DNA of 64,000 bases from Prinia subflava (lineage: Eukaryota; Chordata; Aves; Passeriformes; Cisticolidae). The DNA is taken from positions 134,705,602 to 134,769,601 of the forward strand of contig NC_086247.1 of the NCBI RefSeq assembly GCF_021018805.1, given 5' to 3'. The notes under the pieces are model-generated. The model was not told the DNA's origin. It saw only the letters and a program-made list of their open reading frames with translations, and did not search any database. Positions 11,011 to 22,960 of this stretch are shown here, piece by piece (the first letter of the stretch is position 1; each line of letters starts with the position of its first letter). The position numbers were made by a program, and so were the translations under genes.

Positions 11011-14000
11011 CTCTTCTCCTAATTTAAGGGGTTTTTTCTGTTTATTTTACTCAAACTTCTGTATTACGTCTCTGCCTATCTCTCAATTTATTCTGCTAGA
11101 TCCTAGCACTGTCCCCACCTTTCAGCAATTCCTGTTGCACATTTCCTTGTCCATTTTTGTGTTGTTAGATTTTCCTCACCCTTCATTTTCTTCTCCAGAA
11201 TTCATCTTCAAAGCTGTCTCTTTTCCTTTAGACTTGTTCTCTGCTACAGACTTTCCTCTCTTTGGGGATGTTGTTATCTCCCAAAGTATCTACTAAACTG
11301 TGCAGACTCCTGTCCTGACATTATTGCTGCTGGCATCTCCTATCTCTGCATGTTCCCCTGACAGGCAGAGCTGTCTGTGGACACAGAAGGAAAATGTTGA
11401 AGCAGAAGCCTCTATTGGTTGTGCTTCTGTTAACTGAGTGCACAGCTTCATCCACTTTCCTTACATCTCCTTCCTCTTCTGTAAAGCGGGAATAACATTT
11501 CCTTATCTGATTTCATGGGGCTTTAAGATTTAATTCATTCACGTTAATACAACCTGCTAAGGCATACATATGCAAAAGCACTTCTGAAGTGCAAGATTAC
11601 TTGCCTTGTAAGAGCTGCTGGATTTTTCTTTTTTGTCATTTCAATAGTTATCTTTGAAAAAAAAGTTCAATTTCTCAAAACATGTTTTGATAATGTTTTA
11701 ATTTAAAACATATCATTGTTTCTTAGACTACTTCTGTGCTCTCACTCAACACTCCCTCCTACCTTTTTCATTCATAAATGTCTGCTTAAAGGTTACTGCA
11801 CTGACATTTAAATCTCTTTTACCCACATATGCGTAATTAAGGAATATTTTTCTTTTCTTGTAATTATATATGTTAAAAAAAAAAAAAAACAAAAAAGCCT
11901 TTTTTGTGCCCTGTTGCAATATGATGCTAAGCAATATGGCCCTATCAGGTACAAGACAGGGGTGAATGAGGATCTTCTTAGTATGGCTCTAAGAATATAC
12001 TACAGCCCTTAGATGCAGAGAATCAGAGCTGTCAAAGAGAGGATTAGACAAGGTACAAAACAAAGCTTATTCTGGTCTTGATTGTTTTCATTAAAGCTTC
12101 CAGAAAGGTAAGTTATGATGATATTTTTGTGACTACGGATTTTGTCTATTAGAAACTGATATTGTCGAATCATTTTGCCCAAAATAAAATAAAAATTTTT
12201 ATTTTCCTTGTTTTTAATCACAGTCAAATTAACATGTAAATTAAAATGCTTTTATAGGCATCTTGCTAAGAAATAATCTAGCTAATACATATCAATTTGT
12301 TTGAAATTTTGAAAACAATAAAATCTGAAACTTTGAATTTCAGAAGATAAGTTCATCCAGGCTCTTCCCCTTCAGCTACCTAGTGACTACCATGATTTGG
12401 TATACAAAAATCACAGTTGGAAACATAGTAGTAAATTAAGGCAAGTTATTCCTGAACTGCTTAATCAGTAATCAGAAGTGACTAGTCAACATGCAGCCAT
12501 TGTTAATATACTGAAGTTTGGATCTTTAGGATAAGGCTTTATAATAAGAAGTGACTTGCATTTGCATCAGTCTGTGAAATGTTCAATGTGACAGCACCAC
12601 ACAGAGGCATGAGATTTTACTCCTGATTTTTTTTAAGGGCTTTGACGAATGAGAGGATTTTACAGGCACATAAATGATACTGTCCTACAGTTAATTTTCA
12701 TGCGTGTCTGCTTTTAGCCCTCCTGAGCAATGTTGTTTTCTTAAAGTCGTTAAGAGCAACTCTAGGGAAGCTTTCACACACTTGAAACTATTTACTACCT
12801 TTTGATAAATTCTTTTGCTAGCTATTTTTATGTAATTTCCATTGGTGTCCCCTTGCTTTACTGTATAGACCCACCCATGCAGGCACTGGCAGATGGTTCT
12901 CTAGAGGCACATTAGGAGTTGTCGGTGTTAGTTCCCATGACATCTTAAAATGGTGTGCAGGTCCATCTAAGTTTCAGTGGAAATAATATAGGAATGTACA
13001 CAGGAGTTGGAGAAGCTAAGGAGTCGAATAGAGCTAATTTTTTTTTAATCAGAAAACCAGGTAAGGGCAGTGGGGATAGGCTGGGGACCCGTCAGGTGAT
13101 TGCCAGACAGAAATTTGTCACTAACAGCAGTCACTAACCTGAGTCACATTTGTCCCTCTTCTTCTATGGAAACATTAATAGTGCCTTAGACCTTCCGTTC
13201 AGCCCACCATGGATGCCCCTCTTCCCCTTTGCTATCTCCTCCTTTGCAGAATTTATTTTCTGATGTGCAGGCTTTAAACACTGCAGTTACTGAGTGGGAG
13301 TTACTGGAAGTCATCATGCAAGTTTTCTTCCTAATGGACAAAAGCAGCCTTACACGGCTTGGCAGCAGTGTACTTCATCACCATGACAGCATTCAGATAT
13401 GCCAGACACTTCCCAGTCCCCAGCTGGGGATATGTAAAACTTTTGTAGAGAAACCCCAGTTCAGGAGAGCTTGTGAGTTCCTCTCATTCCTGTTTGCACT
13501 GTAGAGATGATGTTCCCTAATCCAGAAGGGAAGGCTGCCAGTTGCTCCACTCCATCTGTGACATCTGTCCTTGTTGACCAAAAAGAAGCAAAGCTTCATT
13601 TTAGCTTCCATTCTGTTGCAGCTGCCTTCTAACACTTCATCGTAATTTGAAATGTCAGAGTATGAGAAGTAAGTGACTTTCTGTCCAGCCAAGCTATGCC
13701 CTTTTTGCTATTGCCTCCAAAACAGTCAACATCCCTGGATCATTTCAGTTTGTTTCTTTCTTGTTCTTGAACTGTGCCATCCGCTGCAAGGCCCATGAAC
13801 CACAGCTATTATCAGTCCTGTCAATCTAAACAAAAACAGAACATTACATTTTCCAAAGCATATAGCAATATATCTTGCCACACAAGCACAAGAGTGAAAA
13901 GCTGAGGTGTTCTGAGAAAGCATTTTAAAATGATAGAAAATCACGAGAAGAAAGGGCCCACAGAGGCCATTTTTCATCCTGCCACATCACAGACTCAGTT

Positions 14001-15659
14001 GTATCACTCCTGAGTTTGCATTTAAAAACCTCTAGCAACACGAATTTGATGGCATCCTCAGGCTATACTGGTACCTTGGGTAGAAAGAAGTTTGCTGTTA
14101 GAAAGTTATTTTCCAGCTGCTGATATGTCTGTTTACCATTTAAGTTCATGCCTATTCACCATGGGCAATAACAGATCATTCCCTTCCTCCTTGCAGAAAG
14201 CTTTTTCTGTTCTTGAAGGCAGTTGTCATGCTGCTTTCTTCAGATTAAACAAGCTCGCTGCTTCTGCCTTTCTCCATAGTTAAGGTTTACTTACAATTCT
14301 GATGATTCCCAGTTTCTGTTGCCAGACTTTCTGCAATTAGGCCATACCCTTCTGGAGGTCTGGTGTGGAGGAACGGGTGGTGTATTCCAAGGGAAGCTCT
14401 CCAAACAGATCTGAAGGGCTGCCAGAGGTCATTGCTGGCTGTGCCTCTGTTCCTATATCCCAAAGAGATAAACAGAATGACAGTATAATGACATTTATTG
14501 AATCGTTTTCAGCTTGTGAACTGGAACAGAGACAGATACAGTTCATGTATAATAGGAGAAAAATGTGCAGTTTTCTGGGAAAAAGTAAACCAAAATTTGG
14601 AAGCATCAGCCATAACTTGTTTGGGAATTGTTATACTAGTTTAATGCTGCTATCCAAACCTGTTCATTGCTCTGTAGAATATCTTTGTTCTGAAGGATGA
14701 GTACTGTGGTCAGAAGTTTTCAGTTTTTCTGAAGTGTACAGCTGATGATCACCACACATAGGAATGATTGCATAGAAACAAGAGGAAACAACCTGAGACA
14801 GAGCCAGTCTCTGTAGTCTGCAGCCTTCAAGATTAAGAAGATGAAAGTTGCAAAGAAGTGATTTAGAAAAATAAATTCCCTAAAGTGACTCAAAAGTTAC
14901 AAAGTACAGGCTTAGGAAATCCATACAGCATATTAACAGTCGAAGCAAACATCCAAGTGACCTGTAAGTTATTTTTGATGCAGCTTTTGGAAAGTCTTCT
15001 CTCCTTGCATCATGCCTCCTATTTCTTTCATGGGATGTGCAAAATATAGCCTACTTCAGCAAACCTAAATTTGGTTGAAGAGATTTTAAATATGCTTTCA
15101 AAATTGAGATCCTGAGTTTTAGTTTCTGTTAAAAACTGAAACTTTAGCACACCTATAAAAATTCTTTTAAGGGATTATTTTAATTAGTATCCTAATTGTA
15201 ATTAAATCTTTGGTCCACTAGGATTTTGTCATTGTTATCAGGGATCAGATGCTAAGCATTTCTCCAGTACTGTATTTCCCAAAAATCTCTGTTCTGTATG
15301 AAAGATTTATTTTTTCTTTGAAAGGTAGATTGAAAAGTACAAAAATTATGAGCTCTTGTATCCAAACAAATGAAACCTAGATACATTAATTTTCCATTAA
15401 CAAGAATAATGTTACTCAGCAGTCTGTTTATACACTGGTGGGTATTTTGTGGAGCATACAACTTCTTCCTGTCTTTGTGAAATTGTAGTGGAGAAATCTC
15501 TGACAAGGCAGTAGTTTTTGCTTCTAAAGAATGCAGATGAGCTTAGCAGAGTTATGCCCCATGTTACCTCAGCCTAGGATGATTAATTCTCTTCTTTCCT
15601 ATTGTGGTGTTTCTGGTTATGTAAGAAAACACAGTTCTCTTTAAACTACCTTACACACA

Positions 15660-15960
15660 TATTTTAATATTTTTTTACCTTTTTTTTTTTTTACCTTTTT
15701 TACTGCAGTTACTACCTCATCCAATTGATAGATTACGGCATTTGTGTAAACAAAATTTAATTAAATTTTCACCGGCATTTTCTTTAAGGTCTTTTAAGTA
15801 ATTTGACAATATTTCAAAAATTTTAAGGCTATCTATTGATATCCCTTAGAAAGAATTTCTTCCTGCATTCACAAACAGGAGGTAAACATATATATGAACA
15901 TTTTTTATATATATAAACATATTTATATGTATGCATCTGTGTGTTTATATATGTTGTATG
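15660..15960. repeat. AT-rich low-complexity stretch
   Basis: T-runs at 15670-15700, TTAATTAAA-like palindromic stretches near 15760, and a (TATA/ATGT)n-like tract at 15890-15960. Confidence 0.7.
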
Positions 15961-17674
15961 TATGTGTAACCTAAGTTACATAAGGTAGTATATTCAAAGT
16001 AATTTTCAAAGCCCTGCTTTGGCAAAAATGTTCCTGAGAACAGACGAGAACTTAAGAAAGTTCATTTTCCACCTAAGTTTGTGGTGCATAAATTCAAGCA
16101 GTGCCCATATTTTGGGCCATAAAATTCCCATTATCTCTAAGATTCAGTGACCAATACATGTGCTTTTCATGATTCAGATCTAGAGTGGGAGGACACCTGA
16201 AATCTGCTGGACTCAATTTTCTTGCTTGAGACATAGACAGGACCAATTTCAGCACTAAGCACAGCAACCACAAACGTTGTTGAAGAACTTGGCCAGCCCC
16301 TGGCCAGATCTCTGTTTGGTGCCCCCAGTTTGGCACAGGGTCCTTCTAGTTAGTTCTCCTTGCAGAGGAAGCTGGAGATCTGTGTTCAGCACCCTCCTGC
16401 CCTCAGGACAGACCTAAGTACTCAACCTGTTCTTGCCCAAGTAAGCTGTGAACGTGTCCTGCACAATCTGCTCAAGTTTAGTGGAGGGATGGAAGAGAAT
16501 CAGACCTATCCCTGCCCTTACCACTTGCTATTGGCACAGTAAGGGTGGTTCACACTGGGAACTGTGTGACTTGGGTTGCCCTTTGGAAGTGTCTTAACTG
16601 ACTCTAAGCAGAACTGATTTGCTCAATTCTGTGTCACGCTTTTAGGCCATACAGTTGGTTTGTGATGTCTAAATGAGGCACCAAAATTAAGGCATGCAAG
16701 TCTGGCACTTTGGGCATTAGTTTAGAAGCAGAGCCAAACTCCTTAAGAACTTCTCATCTGAGTTTGCTTCTGGCCTCAGATTTTGTGAGCCATGCTTTCA
16801 TTTTAGAGTAAATAATAATTTTTGTACATATTTTCTGGACTTTATTCAGGAGGACTGGCATGCAAATATACACTTAGTAGGCATATAAATAATCTGTCAT
16901 TGCTTCACTAACCAAACTAAATGAATCAAAATATCATGGTTTATTACAGTTAAGATTAGATCAAATGAAAAAAATAAAAGGTTCAAATATTCAGCTCTCC
17001 CCATTGTTGTGTCAGGTAATCAAAATAAATTATGAGACTGGCATTAGAAGCAATTACTTTCTGACAGTCTTCTTGTGGAAAATTTTAGGGAGAGATGTCT
17101 GGTTTAGTCTAAAACCCAAACTTCGTTTCTTGCACTGATTTAATTCATAAGGTAGAATATTTCTGTGCCTTACTTGTGTCTTCTTCCCAAGCAGCCATCC
17201 TGGTTTTAGCTGTTTGCAACAGAAATCATTCAGTGTGTCTCCTCTGTGGTTCCCACCGAGGAAGAGCTTCTCTCCCCAACATCTCTGTGGGCTGTGCTCC
17301 TGTGACAGCTCCTGTCCCCTCAGTCCTGCCTACCACAGGAACACAGAGCCTGTCTATCAGATTATGGGGAGTCACGGCTTCAAGCCCCTGTAGGAGCAGC
17401 TTGCAACAGAAACACTTCTGAACACAGCAAAATTTATTTCTCCATCATCAAGACTGATGGGAAGCTTTAGGGAAATTTTTGTCTTAGAATAATGTACATG
17501 AAGATCCCTATGCACACAAGGCATATGCTTTTAATCATAAAAACTGTGGATAAAAACACCAAATGCATCTCTTCAAAAGCAAAGATTAGCTTCTGCATCA
17601 TTCTTCAATAATTTTAACTAATATATCTGTTGCTTTTTATATAGTATTGGAACACCTTTGGTGATTCTGGACTT

Positions 17675-18141
17675 CTCACTACAACAAAGACATTAAAGTG
17701 TTGGAGAGAGCCCAGAGCAACCAAGCTGCTGAAGGGCCTAGAGATTAAGTCCCGTGAGGAGCAATTGAGGGAACAGGAAGGGTTTCACCTGTAGAAGAGG
17801 GGGTTTGGGGGAGACCTCACTGCTCTCTACAACCACCTGAGGGAGGAGGTTGTGGGCAGGTAGGGCTCAGTCCCTTCTCCGGGCAATAAGTGACAGGACA
17901 AGAGGGCCTGGCCTCACGCTGTGCCAGGGGACTTCAGGCTGGACATCAGGAAGAATTTATTCACCAAAAGGGTTTTTAAGCATTGGAACAGACTGCCAAT
18001 GGAGGTGGAGTTACCAAACCTAGAGGTGGAAGGGGCTGGACATGGCACTTAGTCCAGCTGACTGGTGGTGATCAGTCAAAGTTTGGACTTGGTGATCTTA
18101 GAGTTCTCTTCCAAAATAAACAATTCCATGATTCTGTGATT
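17675..18141 (+). mobile_element. CR1 LINE, 5'-truncated 3' end
   Basis: About 470 bases match what I know of the CR1 reverse-transcriptase C-terminus and 3'UTR in order. These are the segment on piled-up gene carry-over near GTGTTGGAGAG, GGGGGAGACCTCACTGCTCTC, the tract at about 17940-17995 (GGACATCAGGAAGAATTTA, then AAGCATTGGAACAG), and the terminal ATTCCATGATTCTGTGATT tail. It is in sense orientation within MALRD1 and carries no intact ORF. Strong 5' truncation is typical of avian CR1. The moderate divergence implies an old insertion. Confidence 0.93.
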
Positions 18142-19028
18142 TCAAGCATTGTGGAATATTAACAACTGGTCATCTATATGGGAGGAAAATTTAGATCTAG
18201 GCAGAAGTTCCACACCCATTCTGCTTTTGCAGAATAAATATGATTAACTGCGCAGGTCATAAGTGCTTCCAAAAAGATATGGAATATGTGAAGACCTCTA
18301 TCAAGAAAGTATACCTTTAAAGCTCCAGATGAGGTAATGGAGATGAAATCCATAAATAGCAATATTTGTCCCATTAATCTATTGTAAATTGTTTAAGGCA
18401 TTGTATTAATTAATGAAAAATTTGCATTTCAATACCTCAAGTGATTATTTATTCCTGACTTTGTAGCAAAAGGTATGGATAGCTTGTGTAGCTTTAAAAC
18501 TGATGTTGATTATTTTGACCCAAAATGCAAGTTCTTTCCCAATTCATTGGAAAAATGGAGTACTTATAACAATTAAATAACTAAGGTGATCTTGAACTTG
18601 GAGCCTAAGACCATGTTAATCACTGAATTGTCAGTGTGATAGCAAAACATATAAAGAACATGATATCATCCCATGGAAACAAATTATAGGAATGCAACTT
18701 TTAAGGTAATCTCATGTTTTATTTAATATATTTAGTATAGCATTTTATAGCACCTGCATTTTAAAGATACTAAGTAGTTCTATGCACATCCAGAAGCATA
18801 TATATTTTTAGAAGAAACATGAAAAATTATTATTTTAACCTAGACATTAATTATCCAAAATATTGGTTTAATTTCATTAATTTTAGTATGGCTCAGTGGT
18901 AAATGTATTTAGCTACCTTTTTTTTTTTGGACTCAAGTCTTTTTAACTTTAATGTTTGGTTCTCTGATGATCTGTGTGATATAGTAAGATTTTTCCTTTT
19001 TTTTTTTTGTTTTGTTTGACTTCTCAAG

Positions 19029-19104
19029 GAAAGTGCATGAAACTGCTATTTCTTCATTTGCCAATCCATTGTACAAAGACCTTAGCTCATCTGGGAAAGT
19101 AAAG
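19029..19104 (+). CDS. MALRD1: MALRD1-like cytoplasmic tail exon 1 (FANPLY)
   Basis: The acceptor follows a long T-rich tract (18995-19028, ending CTCAAG) and the donor is AAG|GTAAGC. One base completes the Thr codon begun in the transmembrane exon, then 25 codons end in phase 0. FANPLY at 19057-19074 is an exact FxNPxY signal. In the LDL-receptor family this motif binds PTB-domain adaptors and directs clathrin-mediated uptake. The exon also has a serine cluster (DLSSSGK) that could be phosphorylated. Splice sites, phase and motif make this a confident exon. The endocytic role is inferred from the motif. Confidence 0.85.
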
Positions 19105-19434
19105 GTAAGCTGCCTCTATGTATTCAGAAAAATGTGAGGTTGTAGTCCTCAAATGGTTTTCCATTAAAAGAATGTAATCCTTCAATGAATGCTAGTTGAT
19201 TAAAGAAATGAGAATTAAAAATTGACTCAGTACTCAGATCATTCAGATGCATTCCAGTGCATTTTCAAAGCATATTAATATTTGAAATCAGCTCAGTTTT
19301 GACAACATCTCACTGTTTATAATTATTATGACTATGGGCTGATGATTTGGAGGAAAAAAGGTGTTTTGTATTAAATATTTACCCACACATAGATAAGAAT
19401 AAGCTCACTGGGTCTTTTCTCCTTTTGTATTTGG

Positions 19435-19520
19435 AAAACAAACAAGCAAACGACCCCCCCAGAAAAGCATCCAACAAAGCAAACACACAACAACAGACAT
19501 CAACAACAAAAACACAAAAT
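19435..19520. repeat. A/C-rich low-complexity tract
   Basis: CAAACAAGCAAA-like and CAACAA units in the last MALRD1 intron, including a run of seven C. Confidence 0.7.
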
Positions 19521-21157
19521 GCATGATTTGGCAATGAAGTTGCCTTTGCACAGTCACTTAACTTTAATAAAACAGTTCATAATCCTTCCCAGTACCTTAA
19601 ACATAGATCACAATGCCCATCACTGTAAAATTCACCTTGACGCTAAACAAGCAATTGGCCACACATGTCCCTAGTAGCATTTGCTGATTAGAATTAAGAG
19701 ACTGATAGAGTAACAAATAAATTTTTGAATAATATATATTTACAAAAGTGAACATATTGCCGCAGAATAATTAAAGGCAAGATTTAATTATCAAATTACA
19801 ATGATAACTAAAATTAATGTCTTACACTTAACAAGAAATAAATGATTGAATTAAAATGAAGGTATCTCTGATGTTTTGTTTATAATTAAAAATAATATAG
19901 ACAAAAACTTTTGGAGTAAAAAGAAAAAAAAGCCAAAAAATACATTTTAAATATACTTCCTGCTCTCATTTTGATACTACCCTTATTAGCATTGAAAGAG
20001 CTACGTTTGGTTTGAAATAGAAAATAAAACTCCCTTGTCCTTTGCACAGTCAATAATATAAGGTTCCATTGCAGCTCTGAATAGGATTAACTATGACATG
20101 TCATTTACTTTCTGTAAAAAGGTCCTATCACCATATTTTGGAGACATTAGATCAAATGAATTCACTTATAGGTTGGAGTTTGTGAGAGCTCCAAGTTGGA
20201 AACATTCCCATCACAATCATGTCCAATTCATCAGGACATTTTTATTTTAGTTAAAATAGATTCCTGACAGGCTTCATTTAATAGCAAGTTGGAAAACAGA
20301 CACACAGAGTCAGGAGAGACATTTTCATGGAAGACAGCCCCAGGCATTGTGATTGAAGTCCAGCCATGTACCAGAATTTCCTCTATTTTCTCTAAGACTG
20401 GGAAAATACATGTTTACACTAATTCTTCTTTTAAAAAGAAAACAAGCATTATGAGTTTTCTCCAAGTCTGATGAGACTTAAATTTGAATGGCGCATCATC
20501 AATCAAAATAGGTGACAAAATGTGAGCAAAAGCTCTTGTCTCCAGCTGAATACTCACAAGTTATGCCCTCATGGGAGTCTCTGAGCTTCATAAAGAACAG
20601 TTCTGAACCTTTCTGAACACCAAAATCATGTGGGTTTAGCATAGCTACACTTGCTCATAATATTGCCTCGTAATTTTGGATCCATAGAATGTGTTACCCA
20701 GGTGCCACATGGCAGAATATGTTATTTCCAGCTCTCTAGAAATATTCTGACGCAGTTTTTTTCTTTTTATAGTCTCCTGGTTATGCCCCCTCATCTGCTG
20801 TTCAAATCAGTGTTTCTCCATGGCATGAGGTATGTAATCATATATTCCTACGATGTGTGTTGGGCTAGTAAAGGAAATTCATTTGTAGAGGAAAAGTAAA
20901 AATGTCACTTAAAGTCAATGGTGTATTGCTGCTTGTACTGTTAGCACCTCTGGAAATCTGAGAAAGATGACCAGGGCTGAATGTGTAGGCAAGGACCTCA
21001 TAATAACAATTCTAGTAGTGTTGCTCATCACAACTACTTCTTACATGGTACAGTAATTCAATAAGTTTCAGTCTGGGCAGATGCTGAAGAAAATGTTTAG
21101 AATTACTGAAATTCTTACCTGAGGGGTTCATATTACCTATTTTCTCATACATTTTTC

Positions 21158-21188
21158 ATTCAAGGAAATTATAACCATTTCCTTGAAT
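21158..21188. repeat. Perfect 12-bp inverted repeat, 7-nt loop
   Basis: ATTCAAGGAAAT at 21158-21169 and its exact reverse complement at 21177-21188 are separated by TATAACC. It could fold as a hairpin in RNA or DNA. It lies in the last MALRD1 intron, about 360 bases before the final exon. Confidence 0.85.
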
Positions 21189-21546
21189 AAAAGGAAATTA
21201 CAATGTCAGGTACCAGAATTAGTGGCCCATTGCAATTTCACTATTGTACACAGATTGCCTAAATTAATACTAAATGTATATTAGAGCAAAGGCTCTGGAG
21301 ACAAGGGAAAAAAAATGTGGAAACAGATGCAGAAGTAGGTTAAATGACCTGATCAAGTGCATGTGGTTAAGTAATTGTTTTGCTCGAGCTATGCAAACCT
21401 TATTCAGCTGAGTCTAAAAATGTTTAGGGATTTCATAGTTTTCTTTAATATGTTGCTTCTATAATGAATCTATAGCCATTTGTAAGTGCATTTTAAAAAA
21501 TTATTTGAATCACTTGGATGTTAAATTTCATTCTTTTTTCTTTTAG

Positions 21547-21648
21547 AATCCATTTAATGAAAATGTGAATGCTACTTCTTTTCCAAATCCTCTCTACGGT
21601 GTAGCGGCAGAAGACATGAAGAAATTGTGTAGCTCCTTGAAAACATAA
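21547..21648 (+). CDS. MALRD1: MALRD1-like final coding exon (NPF, FPNPLY, stop)
   Basis: The acceptor is TTTCTTTTAG. The exon encodes 33 codons and a TAA at 21646-21648, in phase with the previous exon. It opens with NPF (21547-21555), the ligand of EH-domain endocytic proteins, and carries a second exact FxNPxY, FPNPLY, at 21580-21597. It ends LCSSLKT. With the previous exons the cytoplasmic tail is about 65 residues with two NPxY motifs and one NPF, a layout typical of a cargo receptor that cycles through clathrin pits. This is the 3' coding end. A poly(A) signal follows 293 bases later. Confidence 0.87.
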   Translation, partial: NPFNENVNATSFPNPLYGVAAEDMKKLCSSLKT

Positions 21649-21965
21649 ACACAAAGCAGGATCAACAGTGATTGTAACTCTTTGCCTAAAGATTTATTAT
21701 AAAATCTGGAAGCATGCCATGATACCATAGTATTTGCAGTATGAATTAATAACTCATCACAGAATAATTCTTATTGAAACAATTATGTTCAGAAAGAAAA
21801 ATTATATTAAAAATGGAATTCATAAGTAAGTAAACCATAATGATATATAGTCTTATGTCATTTCTGTTGGTGCAGAAAGAGATTGATAATTATAACTATG
21901 AATTCATTTTACTTTTGTACAGTTCAAATTCCAGTACGTTAATAAAATGTTTAATCAAATCCAGA
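21649..21965 (+). other. MALRD1: MALRD1-like 3'UTR
   Basis: AT-rich sequence from the stop codon to just past the first canonical AATAAA. The cleavage point is inferred to lie about 15-25 bases after the signal. Confidence 0.65.
21941..21946 (+). terminator. MALRD1: Polyadenylation signal AATAAA
   Basis: First canonical AATAAA after the stop codon, 293 bases downstream. T/G-containing sequence follows within 30-50 bases. Confidence 0.7.
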
Positions 21966-22910
21966 TTCTTTAAGTTTGGGAATCATAATTTTTGTCCATT
22001 ATTTGAGAAATGATGACTTGAATATTTCTGTAATTTTGCATTAGAAAGGGATTTTAATTGATTCTTTTAGTGTTCCAAGACGCAGAAGCAAAAGAAAAAT
22101 CTTTATAAAATTAGAAACATATCGAACTAAATCAAAAGTGGTCATGAATCACGGATTTGAATATCGGCTCAGCGTGTGATTCATCTGTGACACACCAGTA
22201 CATACACTTATTTTTAAAAAATATATTTATTATTAACCTTCATAGCTGACCAGATTTCCCTCCTGTCAGCTCTACAGTCCTGTAGCTCTGACCACGGTGC
22301 TGCTGATAAATTTAGCTTGGTGGTTGACAGAGGGTGGAAACTGGCATGTTCAGGAAACCATATTTCTGCTGAATAGGTTGGCCTCCCACACAGCCAAAAC
22401 CTATGTCAGCCCATTCCTCCATGAGAAGGGTATTGGGGAGGAATTCTGTGGTGCCTTGTGATTTTGATTGTCATCCTCTGTGGTACCAGGCATAGCTTGT
22501 AACAGTGTTTACTCTTTAAATAACCTGACAAAATGTCATCTTCCATAATACCCACTTGCATTACATGATCGTCATTTTTAGCTGCAAGGTTTAAGTGTTC
22601 CTGCTGTGCTTGTGTTTTCTCCCTTACTGTATTTCTACAGCCTGCCTAATTTTAAACCCACCGGCAAGCCTTAAAGTTACTAAACTCCTACAAATTGCAT
22701 AAGAACATACATTTGCACTGGTGGTGGTATCTCTGTTAATACCTTTATTCAAGGCAAGCTGAATTGCTTGACATTTATTAGACTTTTGAAACTCCAGACA
22801 GAAAAGCAAATTGATGTTTGCCTTCATTCCATCATGCACAGGGCTTCTTGGTTTGGGTTTGGTGTTTTGTTTTTCTTTCACTTTTTCTTCATAGAATACC
22901 ATAACCTATA

Positions 22911-22960
22911 TCTTTCTACATATCTGTCTATCTTTCTACATATCTGTGTAGCTTTCTACC
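22911..22960. repeat. 20-bp tandem repeat, about 2.5 copies
   Basis: Units of TCTTTCTACATATCTGTCTA at 22911-22930 and 22931-22950 (one difference), then a partial third copy beginning GCTTTCTACC. Confidence 0.85.

Larger units (their letters stand above)
10632..19028 (+). other. MALRD1: MALRD1-like intron (8.4 kb)
   Basis: GT-AG intron between the transmembrane exon and the first tail exon. It contains a 26-bp tandem duplication at 10959-11010, AT-rich tracts (15640-15960) and a CR1 LINE at 17675-18141. I saw no further exon. Open frames such as 13393-13692 (minus) and 14365-14700 lack splice context or any recognisable domain. Confidence 0.7.
19105..21546 (+). other. MALRD1: MALRD1-like last intron (2.4 kb)
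   Basis: GT-AG intron (GTAAGC donor, TTTCTTTTAG acceptor). It holds a C/A-rich low-complexity tract at 19435-19520 and a perfect 12-bp inverted repeat at 21158-21188. Nothing else was recognised. Confidence 0.8.
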
